In this document: positions 33,027 through 42,330 of the stretch, piece after piece
Layout of the letters: every line of letters starts with the position of its first letter
How positions within the stretch are numbered: the first letter of the stretch is position 1
DNA from: Bathynomus jamesi
Taxonomy: Eukaryota; Arthropoda; Malacostraca; Isopoda; Cirolanidae
Direction: 5' to 3'
Length of the DNA: 64,000 bases
Assembly (NCBI GenBank): GCA_023014485.1
Contig: JAJOZX010005632.1
Span: 248,001 to 312,000 of the forward strand
The notes under the pieces: model-generated
The model's input: only the letters and a program-made list of their open reading frames with translations
Database searches by the model: none
What the model was told of the DNA's origin: nothing
Program-made: the position numbers and the translations under genes

Positions 33027-34416
33027 CAGTGCCCGCGAAAAGTATCCGATCACTCAAGAAAATACAATATTTTCCCTTGATATTCAGAGACACATAATTC
33101 ACTTTCTATTTGTTCTAGCGACATCTGGTAACTTTGAGGTTGCTCGCTGATATGAGAGCTATCCAACGCATTCTCAAATTAGTGTTCTGGTAGACTTCGT
33201 TGCAGGTGGCTGTGTCTCAAAGTTGTCAGATTTCACTGTTTGTGTAAATTTATTGATATTGTTATTTTTTACAGAAAGTGGTGTAAATAAAATTTATATA
33301 TAATGTGTGCTAAAAAACAACTTAAGAGTGATTGTCGAGGTGCTATTGTTGCTTTGCATACATGTGGGAAATCACAGAGACAGATAGCTAAGGAATTAAA
33401 CATATCCCAAAGTACCGTTAATTTATGGGTTTCACGGGCTAAGAACAATGCCGGCCTAACCACGCCAGTCCCTAAAAAACGATCTGGCAGACCGAGAAAA
33501 ACAAATTCACGAACAGACAAACTTATGAAACGTTTAGTATTGAAAAACCCAACAATAACTGCGAAAGAAATAAAATTTAATATGAATAATTTGTTATCTG
33601 GTGTTTCTGAACGAACTATCCAGGAGCGGCTCCAAAAAGAACTCGGATTACCATCTCGCCATGCTGCTAAGAAACCGTTCATTAATGAAAAAATGCGTAA
33701 AAAACGTGTCGCATTTTGTAAAAAATATATCATTGGACTGTTGATGACTGGAAGAAGGTTTTATTTAGTGATGAGTCGACATTTTTGACATTCAGAAGTT
33801 GTCCAAAAAAGGTTCGCCGGCCCATTGGCTCAAATAGGATGGACCCTAAATACACCCTAAAGACAATGAAACACCCTCCAAGTGATGGTTTGGGGTTGTT
33901 TCGGTTACTATGGGCGTGGAAACCTATATTTTCTTCCGAAGAACACAACTATGAATGGTGCACGGTATTTAGCAATGCTACAGGATAAACTTCCAATGGC
34001 AATGGCAATCCAAAGGACAAAAACATACATGCATGATGGTGCACCATGTCACAGGGCCAAAATAGTGACAAAATGGATTACTGACAATAAATTTGATATT
34101 TTGGATTGGCCTGGTAATAGTCCAGATCTCAATCCGATAGAAAATATGTGGCTAATAATAAAAATAAGGTTGAATGCCACGACACTGGCTCAGTCGAAAA
34201 AATTACAAGAAGCCATCAAAAAGGTATGGTGCAAGGAAATATCAGTGGAAGTTTGTCAAAACTTGATTAAATCCATGCCAAAACGTCTAGAACAAGTCAT
34301 CCAAACCAAAGGACAGATGACAAAATACTAATATAAGGTTAGTATACATTTAAACATTGTTTTTTATGTAAAAAATACAAATTTCCAGGGTGATCGGATA
34401 CTTTTCGCGGGCACTG
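33027..34416 (+). mobile_element. Tc1 element, DD34E, 1.39 kb
   Basis: Inverted ends CAGTGCCCGCGAAAAGTATC (33027) and its complement ending at 34416, with TA on both sides in a (TA)n tract. It carries a full-length but twice-shifted transposase. The size and ends are normal for Tc1. Confidence 0.95.
33303..34331 (+). pseudogene. Tc1 transposase, two single-base shifts
   Basis: Begins MCAKKQLKSDCRGAIVALHT; two helix-turn-helix domains follow with the KKRSGRPRKT linker. The catalytic residues are D in VLFSDESTF, D in YMHDGAPCH and E in NSPDLNPIENMW, with 34 residues between the last two. One extra base near 33728 and one missing base near 33885 shift the frame out and back, so the original reading is otherwise intact. 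The last part (33882-34331) stays open through MPKRLEQVIQ to the stop. Confidence 0.9.
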
Positions 34417-34465
<49 letters not shown>

Positions 34466-34639
34466 CGTATATATAAATTGACGATTGGTTAGATTAAGTC
34501 GTAATATTTTCGTTAGGTTTAACGTTTTATTTCATTAGGTATACGCGGACAAATTTGGGGAACGCAAACTACACTAAGCTAATGTAGGGGAAAGTAAACT
34601 GCACTTGGCACCACAGAGGGATGTAAACTACACTTGCTC

Positions 34640-35170
34640 CGAAAACATTAGTTAAAAGTTGCTTAAAATTAATCGAAACCAAAGGGAAAATTAGAAATAA
34701 AATTGAACTCTGATAATGTTTGTTTGTTTGTTTGTGTATGTGCTCATTTCGGAAAATATTAAAAAAATGAAATTGATCCTGTTCATTGTTTAAGCGTGGT
34801 ATTTTACCACGGGCTTCTGCTAATATATACAGTAAGGATGAATATAAAGAAGTAGGACAATTTTTAATAAAATTATAACAGTTGTAAGTTATAATAAAAG
34901 AATTTGGAAGTGAAGCGAAAGTAGATGTTTGAGAAATAAATGTTTAAGAATGAAAATTTGAATATCTGAGTTTGCGTCTACTACATCGAAATGGCTGAGA
35001 AAGCATATCGTTGCCAAGTATTATTATTTGATTATAATTTTATTGAAAAGGAAAGTAAACATTTAACAATACATAATGACAATACATAATTAACGTAGAT
35101 AATGACGATATATGTCAAATAAATAGACATAAATATACAAACATCAGTAGATAAATAATGAAGTAGTTAA
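34640..35170. other. Non-coding, nothing recognised
   Basis: AT-rich spacer between the duplicated block and the LINE at 35.2 kb. Confidence 0.5.
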
Positions 35171-35635
35171 ATAGGAACCAGTGCCTGGAGTCTTGCGCAA
35201 AAACTAATAGGATGTTAGGCTTCATATCGCGTAATTTCGAATTTAAATCGAAGAATATTATATTGGCTGTTTACAAGTCCCTAGTCAGGCCTCATTTAGA
35301 ATATGCCGTTCAATTTTGGTGCCCGTATTTGCGTGAGGATATTGATAGGTTGGAAAGGGTTCAGCGTCGCGCCACGAAACTAATTCTGTCATTGCGCAAC
35401 AAGTCTTACGAAGATAGGATTAAAGAGTTAGACTTGCATTCACTCGAAACTAGGAGATTAAGGGGGGAGCTTAGTGAAGTTTTCAAAATCGTTAATAAAA
35501 TCGATAACGTAAATTTTGACAAACTGTTCACTTACGATAATAGCAATACTCGTAATAACGGATTTAAGTTGCGTGGTAGACATTTTATTACTAACATCGC
35601 TAAAAACTTTATGTTTAAAGTAATTGATAAATGGA

Positions 35636-36820
35636 CAGAGCTGGGCACCGCAAACTCAAAATCACTTCCGCAATCGCAAATCCGCAAACTCAAACCTTAC
35701 CTTCCGCAACCGCAAATCCGCAAACTGCTTGCCATTTTGGTGCCGCAAACGCAAATCCGCAAACGCAAACCATATTTCCAATTTTTACAGTGCTGGGCAC
35801 TTCCGCAAACACTTCCACAAACCGCAAATTCCGCAATCGCAATTTTAACTATAAAAAGTATCCAACACATTAAAGAGGTATAAAAAGTTTTTATATCTTT
35901 TTAATGTTTAATGTTTTAGCCTTGTTTTATTAAAAACAAGGCTAAATAATTTATTACAATAAATCACTATTGTAGAAGAAATAAAAATACTACATATATT
36001 GATATATTATATTGAACAAAAACACCTCCTGCAAGTAAATAGTAAATAAATTAAATAATAAATTTAATCATTTGAATTTCATAAATTTTGAGACTTAGAC
36101 ACGTTAGAGAAGACTGTACTGTAACTGTAGTAACTGTACACACATTACATTACACAAGTTAAATTAAGTTAACACTGTGACTGTACACAACTTGAACTCA
36201 CTGTACAACTCAACCCCTCTAGCCTCTACAAGTGTACGCCTCTGGCTTTGTCAACAAGTTCAGTCGTCCTCCTCCAGTAACTGAGCCAAATCCAGTTGTA
36301 ATAAGTCCATGTTCCCCTTCATGAACACGAGACGTTGGAAGTTGTCAGAGGTCAGGCTGGCCCTTTTGGGCTTCATTATATCTGACCATGGAGAACAGTC
36401 TCTCCACGGCCGCAGAGCTGGGGATGGCCGTGTTATACTTGAGGAAAACATGAACCCAGGCGTTGCGGTGAAGTTTGGGGAACATGCTCTGCTCCAACTC
36501 CTTGTTCTTCTCCTTGTCAGAGGACCAACTTGTGTGAGATGGCGGGAAGATGCACGGGGCGGCGGAGTGGCGGGAAAGATGACGCGCTGCCTGCCAGCCA
36601 ATTGGCGGCCAGTGACAGCAGCGTCACAGCACTAGCGGGCTTGGCCAGTGGCCACGTGGGAAATTTGCGGAAAGATTTGCGTTTGCGGTCTTAGTTCCGC
36701 AACGCAAATTCACTAATTTGCGATGACTTTGCCGCAAACGCAAATCCGCAAACGAAAAACATACTTCCGCAATTGCGGAATTTGCGGTTTGCGGAAGTGT
36801 TTGCGAAATGCCCAGCTCTG
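35636..36820 (-). mobile_element. hAT transposon with perfect 8-bp target duplication
   Basis: Ends CAGAGCTGGGCA / TGCCCAGCTCTG; flanking TAAATGGA at 35628-35635 and 36821-36828 is identical. Many GCAAATCCGCAAA words crowd the first 250 bp and, inverted, the last 160 bp, the subterminal repeats typical of hAT. The minus-strand interior near 36255-36450 has the hAT C-terminal signature. Most of the transposase is deleted (1185 bp total). Confidence 0.9.
36255..36480 (-). pseudogene. hAT transposase C-terminal dimerisation region
   Basis: Frame 1 reads KYNTAIPSSAAVERLFSMV, the hallmark hAT C-terminal motif with the conserved acid (E of VERLFS). Frame 2, entered one shift later, reads SDNFQRLVFMKGNMDLLQLD and ends QLLEEDD-stop. 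The upstream catalytic part is not present. Confidence 0.75.
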
Positions 36821-36899
36821 TAAATGGAATAATCTTCCCGTGCCCGTCGTGAACTCTACCAGCGTTAATATGTTTAAGAACCGTTTAGATAGCATTTAA

Positions 36900-37620
36900 A
36901 AATATTAACGTTTTTAAAATAATAAAACAGCAACAGGAGCTCTGTGGGTAATGGTCAAGGATGAGTCTGTTGACGATTAATGCCAGTTTGTGGACATGCC
37001 AGCGTGTGATATACCAGCATAAAATTAAAAACAAAAAAATTAGACTACTGCAACACGAACTTAGATGTAGCTCTTAGCGTAAACTAACTCACTTTTGTTA
37101 TACTCTTCCTACTTTTTTTTTCCCCTTTTCTTATCCTCTCTTTACTTGCATATCTGTAGTTTGCATGGTATGACAATGTTTGAGTTAAGACTGTGTTTGC
37201 ATGGTTTGTAAGCGTTCTTATTTTACTTCTTTTCATCTTTCACCCATTTCCTATTCTCTTCGGCTGTTTTTCCAACTTGTCGGCAGTGGCCGGCGGATGA
37301 TGATGGTGAGTCTTTCTTTCTCTTTTTCTGAATGAATGTTAACCCACGAATGATAAGTTTTGCTACTTACTGTACTTAACCCTTATTCTCCTCTTTTAAC
37401 CCCTGCTCTTTCCTTTCTCTCGGGCTGACTTAGAGTGGATCTTAGGGTCTTTGTTAGCCTTAGCTTCTGTAGATCTGTAGAAATAAAAGCATAACTAAAA
37501 ATGAACTAATGAAGTAATTAAGACTGTCTTTAAATACTAAATATGGAATAATTATGAAATAGGTATGGTTAAGATCAATTTATGGAATTTATGAATAATA
37601 ATCATAATGATAGTAATAAG
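36900..37620. other. Non-coding, nothing recognised
   Basis: Mixed pyrimidine-rich and AT-rich DNA; no open frame or shared repeat. Confidence 0.5.
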
Positions 37621-37623
37621 GTA

Positions 37624-37833
37624 AAAGTTTGGGATCACCTGAAGATCAGGGCCCCCAGCCTCATTTACCAAAATATCTTTTAACGAAAATATCTTATAAC
37701 TTAACCTAACCAATCGTCAAGGGCGTACAGTTGATCTAACTGGGCAGTCAATTTAATTTATTTTTATATTTGGTACTGTAAAGCAAAAAACAAAAGTATA
37801 TGGGGGCCCTGATCTTTAGGTGATCCAAAGTTT
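37624..37833. mobile_element. Small MITE (210 bp) with the GGGCGTAC core
   Basis: Inverted ends AAAGTTTGGGATCACC (37624) and complement ending 37833, extending about 33 bp to GGGCCCCCA. Inside at 37700-37740 is the AACCAATCGTCAAGGGCGTA core shared with the elements at 17.6 and 32.0 kb, although the ends are different. Confidence 0.7.
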
Positions 37834-38069
37834 GCAAAAGTAGTTTCATTAATTTATACAATTTAAAATAAAATTGTATATTTAGTAAAAAATAAATGAT
37901 GCTTAATAAAAAAGATAATTTAGGATAAATTATGAAATTAAAAGTACTTAATGAAATTAACATATTTTACATAGCTAATTATAAGATGAGAACTTAAGTA
38001 CTAATGCTGTAATGGCAGTAGTGAACTTATACATTGGCAGAAGCTAGTCATTTAATAATTTGCGAAATA

Positions 38070-39452
38070 CGTGGGTGGGCTGAAAAGTAATGCCTCCACT
38101 CAAATAAATTCTAAACGGGTTGAAGGATTTTATCGAAAGAAAAGCAGATATGTACCTTAGAGTTTATTTTTCAAAACGATACATTCACTTTTTCTATAAA
38201 ATCACCCTCGACCTCGATACATTTACGCCAACGATAAATGAGTTTTTGAAATCCATCCCGGTAAAAAGCGGAGCTTTAACTACGAAACCAAAATTTCACA
38301 GCGGCCTTAACGTCTTCGTCAGACTCGTAGCGATTTCCACAGAGATGTTCTTTAAGTTTAGGAGAGAGGTGAAAATCGCATGGTGCTAAATTGGGGCTAC
38401 AGTATATGGTGGATGCGGCATGATGGTGAATTGCAGATCCTCAAATGGTTCTCGCGTTTGAACACTGGTGTGAGAGAGTGCGTTGTCATGGTGAACAATG
38501 ACTGCGTTTTTGTGGGTGCGAACCCTCCTGATCCGTTTTTTGAACTTCTTCAGAGTTTCAATATAACGTGCGGAGTTGATTGCTCTCCCTCTTTCCGTAA
38601 AGTCTTCGAGAAGAACACCATTGATATCCCCCCAAAAATCATCACTTTTCCAGCCGTTTTTTTAACTTTGAATTTTTTTGGTTGCGGTGAATTTTTGTGC
38701 CGATATTTCATGGATTGCCGTTTATTTTCAGGGTCAAAACGGTGGATCCACATCTCGTCTCCTGTCACAATGCTGTGCAAAATTCATCTTCATTTTCGAA
38801 GCGCTGCAGATTTTCTTGGCAAATACGTAGTCTCTCAGTTTTCATCTCGCCAGTGAGCATGCGAGGCACCCATCTGGCGCAGACCTTTCGGTAACCGAGA
38901 ATACTAATAATGTGTCCCACTCGCTCTTTGGAGATATCGAGCATTGCAGCAATTTCATTTTGTTTAATGCGACGATTTCCACGAATCAGTTCGTCAACGT
39001 AGTTCCGATGAAACTCGTCGGTTGCCGTTACAGGCTTTCCACTTCATTCGCGGTTTGTCTCTCAAGTCTTCTTGCCCTGCTTCTCCTTCTTTACACTGCC
39101 TCGCCCAACGTCGTATGGTACTCACATCAACACACTGTTTGCTGTACACAGCTTGCATTCGCCGATGAATGTCTATGGGAGCAACACTTTCCGCAGTCAA
39201 AAATTCAATTACGGCACGTTGCTTGAAGCGAACGTCTTTACTACTTTCCATTATAATCGATATTGAACCAACGTGGGGAATGAGTGTAGACTATATTAGG
39301 TTATAACACAAAACCGGTTTTATCTGGTTATCTCTAGGTAATCTGGAATGGAGTGGGGATATCAAGTTACAACACAAAACCGGTTTTATGTAGCTACCTC
39401 TACACAATCCAAAATTAGTCAAGTGTAGGCATTACTTTTCAGCCCACCCTCG
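38070..39452 (-). mobile_element. Mariner element (DD34D), 1.38 kb
   Basis: Ends CGTGGGTGGGCTGAAAAGTA and complement CGAGGGTGGGCTGAAAAGTA, TA both sides. Full length for mariner. The transposase on the minus strand is broken. Confidence 0.9.
38260..39251 (-). pseudogene. Mariner transposase, multiple frameshifts
   Basis: The N-terminus at 39251 reads MESSKDVRFKQRAVIEFLTA, a helix-turn-helix domain. A middle block (38550-38780) has SIVTGDEMWIHRFDPENKRQ with the first D. Shifted frames give IVHHDNALSHT (second D) and SPNLAPCDFHLSPKLK (third D), the mariner DD34D arrangement. At least three shifts or stops inactivate it. Confidence 0.85.
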
Positions 39453-39859
39453 TACATTTAGTGATGAAGAATGTGTGATATTTACGTGAATTGCATTCCA
39501 TACATCTGCTCCTTTGAAAGAGTGCATTTCCTGCAGTTTCCATTGTATAGTTTGGTTTGTGTATAAAATCTCTAAGGAGTCTAGTTTTATTAAAATGATG
39601 AATTTGGTGGGGGTGATTGCTCTTTGAATGGGTGATGTATGTTGATTTTTATTGATAACTAAACATATTGTCAGTAACACTAAATTTGTATAAGTAATTT
39701 TGTTTTAAGATACTTATCTGTTTAAGCGTTAGAGAAGAGTGACTTTGTTTGTTATCATTATTTGAGAGGTTCGCAGACATTTTTTATGAATGATTTCTAA
39801 AGGAGGTTTTATGTTTATTTGAGTTACTCCAGTTAGAATGGAGAAAGTAATGGCACAAG

Positions 39860-40268
39860 AATAGATGCTTGTGGAATTTGAAATATGTCTGATTAAATAT
39901 AAGTATGAATTAATTTCAAATACTAAATAGAGGGCTTTTTATATGCTAACTTTATACTAAAATATGCTAAAAGAATTATATACTAAATATGAGAAGATTT
40001 ACAACACTTTAATGATCATTATTATTTTGAAATATGATAGGAACTAAAAATGATTTGTCAACCAATTATAAATTTCTGATGGCAGATTCTTAGTATTTTT
40101 TAAGCACTTTAATAATATTCACTAATTGAGAAATAAATAGGTTAAACAATTTGAATGAATGTAAGAATTAACAAAATTTACACAGCAAATGAGCAATGCG
40201 CAAACCGTTGAATAAAAGAGTGAAAAAGGGAAGTGAAATCAGTATTCAGTAAGAAGAGTATGTATATA

Positions 40269-40312
<44 letters not shown>

Positions 40313-40320
40313 ACTATGGA
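39860..40320. other. Non-coding with a (TG)n microsatellite
   Basis: AT-rich DNA with (TG)n at 40271-40308. No gene. Confidence 0.6.
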
Positions 40321-40328
40321 TTTGGCCG

Positions 40329-41128
40329 CAGTGATGGCGAACCACTGACCCGCGGGTCAAGTACTGACCCACGAGGCAATTTTTAGTGACCCACGAATTC
40401 TTATTTAAATAAAATATGACTAATTTTTAATATTTTCTGCCTTACATTTTTTTAATTATTTTATTCTCCCACCGAAATAAAGAGCTGAGACACATTGAAA
40501 CGTTTTTAAACGTATAGTATACGTTTAAAAACGTGTGTGTATGTATGACAACTTACAATTCATCCAATTCTCCCATACTATTCAATTTGAAGATCTTCAG
40601 TTATGAGCTTTTCATTGGCTTGACATTGGTAATTTAGAAATGGAATTAGTTGACTTCCAAGAAAGTGCAGTATGGAAGACTAAATTTATTATCTTAATCT
40701 GAAATTACAAGAAAAGGAATTGGAGTCGTCAATTTTGGGTGTAACCGGAGAACAACAATCAATAGAAAGAGTAGAGAATCTTATTCTTGCAGAATGGAAC
40801 TCTTTACCAAATTCTTTTGCATCAATGAAAAAACTAGCATTAGCTCTGCTAACAATGTTTGGTTCATCTTATTCATGTAAACAGTTGTTTTCCTCCATGA
40901 ATTTCGTCAAATCCACCACTAGGAATCGCCTTCGCACAGATATGAGTACTGCATGTGTAAGACTAAAGACAACTAAATATAAACCTCGGATCAAAACGTT
41001 AACAGCTAAATCCAACAAGTTTCTCAATAAAAATAGTAAGTAAATAAATTATTGTGACCCAATTTCGTTTTTTTTTAAATCAAAAGTAACAAAAATGACT
41101 CGCCAGCAAAAAAGGTTCGCCACCACTG
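40329..41128 (+). mobile_element. hAT transposon, internally deleted, 800 bp
   Basis: Ends CAGTGATGGCGAACC and complement CAGTGGTGGCGAACC. The 8-bp flanks (TTTGGCCG, GATTAGGG) do not match well, so the target duplication is worn or altered. It carries the C-terminal part of a hAT transposase on the plus strand (40720-41043). A perfect 35-bp palindrome lies at 40500-40534. Confidence 0.8.
40720..41043 (+). pseudogene. hAT transposase C-terminal domain
   Basis: Contains LALLTMFGSSYSCKQLFSSM then NFVKSTTRNRLRTDMS and CVRLKTTKYKP, the hATC dimerisation region of the Charlie/ZBED5-like type. The conserved acidic position before LFS is Q here (SCKQLFS where relatives have SCE.LFS), so catalysis would be lost even if the rest were present. 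The catalytic N-terminal part is deleted. Confidence 0.8.
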
Positions 41129-41129
41129 G

Positions 41130-42320
41130 ATTAGGGAGTATTTACAGATGGAAAATCGAATATGAAAGATATAATTATGAAGTAGAAGGAAATCATTAAT
41201 TTAGGTGGAATTAGATTTAGGATTTCATGTAATTTATACGGTTAATAATACGGACAAATGTACAGTCAAGGCAATGAAAGGCATTATTATGACGAAAAGG
41301 GTGGAATAAGGACTGCAAGGGGGTGATTGTACTTCGAATTAATCGGAGAACGGTTCGAATTCACTCTTCTCGAAGGAATAGTGAACTCATTGTCAGCAAA
41401 CATGGAAATATGGGAATATGGAATGACCAAAATGGAAGTCATTTCCATCTTAGCGACAATAGTCTTTGTAAATGGGTAAAGTTAAGGGGAGGTGAACATC
41501 AATGGTGAAAATTTAATTTTATGATCGAACTTTTTTGATGCTGCAGCAAAAGCAATAGTTATTTTTGTCTCAATATTCAGTCATGATATACTTTAAACTG
41601 TTGTTTAAAACTCCATTAATCTATCAATGTTAATTTGCAGCAGGAACAGCACTTTATGTGATTTTGCTTAAACCCCTTCAAAAATGCAGTACATTTTTGT
41701 CACTCTGTTACCAAAGATGTTACACTGTAGTTTTGAAAAATAAAGAGTTCAATCTTTTTGTTACTATACATTAGTTTAATCATAATGCGATGATAATATA
41801 AAAAAAACTGTGGTTGTGCACAAAATACATTATTGGCCGCAGCAAAATGAAGCCTACTGTTCCGCTCTCCTGTCACTCCGCTACCGCTTGATTTTACCCA
41901 AATGCTTAGATGCGATTCGATGATTTGGTCACTCGTTCAAATTTGGCTTCGAGATTTTGTAGCGTCGGTCAAAATAAATAATATATATATATATATATAA
42001 TATATATTATATTAGGGTGTGTTTATGGTATATGGTGAAAAATGCGAAATGAAAATGCAAGGGAGCGGAACCCTTTATTTTGTGAAGATACATGAGAAAA
42101 CAGAACAGGCAAAATTTCTTTGTAATCCAACAACATTTAGAGGTTGCCCACAGCTGATAGGTATTTTCAATTTATAGGGCAATGGAATGGAAATTTTAAT
42201 TCTCAGTTTAAATGATAAATTGCATCTCCAATATACATCTCCAATAAGTATTCAGAACAAATATATCGTGTGAGTATATTCACTAAATTCATAATTAACG
42301 ATTAAAGTACATGACACCTC
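41130..42320. other. Non-coding region
   Basis: AT-rich, with a (TA)n tract at 41980-42010. The short frame at 41323-41508 shows no domain. Confidence 0.5.
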
Positions 42321-42330
42321 GAGTTGGTGT

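Larger units (their letters stand above)
32461..34620. repeat. 364-bp tandem duplication, second unit carrying a Tc1
   Basis: TGGAGCAAGTGTAGTTTACG is at 32468 and again at 32832. Unit 1 (32461-32824) and unit 2 (32825-34620 less the Tc1) match closely throughout. Each unit contains a hairpin (32594-32734 in unit 1) whose arms are AACGAAAATATTACAACTTA... around (TA)n. Unit 1 shows the uninterrupted TA tract where the Tc1 landed in unit 2. Confidence 0.9.
35180..36898 (+). mobile_element. CR1/L2-like LINE, C-terminal RT region, split by a hAT
   Basis: Reads NRMLGFISRN, SLVRPHLEYAVQFWCPYL, DIDRLERVQRRATKLI, DRIKELDLHSLETRRLRG and finally FMFKVIDKW. The hAT then interrupts at 35636-36820. After it the LINE resumes in frame as WNNLPVPVVNSTSVNMFKNR and stops at 36896. 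The 3' coding end is therefore otherwise intact. Only this part of the LINE is present. 12180-12300 is another piece of the same family. Confidence 0.85.
37980..39850 (-). mobile_element. LINE C-terminal fragment (copy D), split by a mariner
   Basis: Matches copy A at 410-560 and 2141-2330. The reverse frame at 39432-39680 reads WKLQEMHSFKGADVWNAIHV, typical of LINE C-termini (WN.IP). A mariner occupies 38070-39452; copy A at about 468 has the uninterrupted TA at that position. Confidence 0.75.

Noticed and set aside
36309..36635. 108-codon plus-strand gene
   Set aside because: Antisense of the hAT C-terminal domain, whose minus-strand frame has the diagnostic SSAAVERLFS motif.
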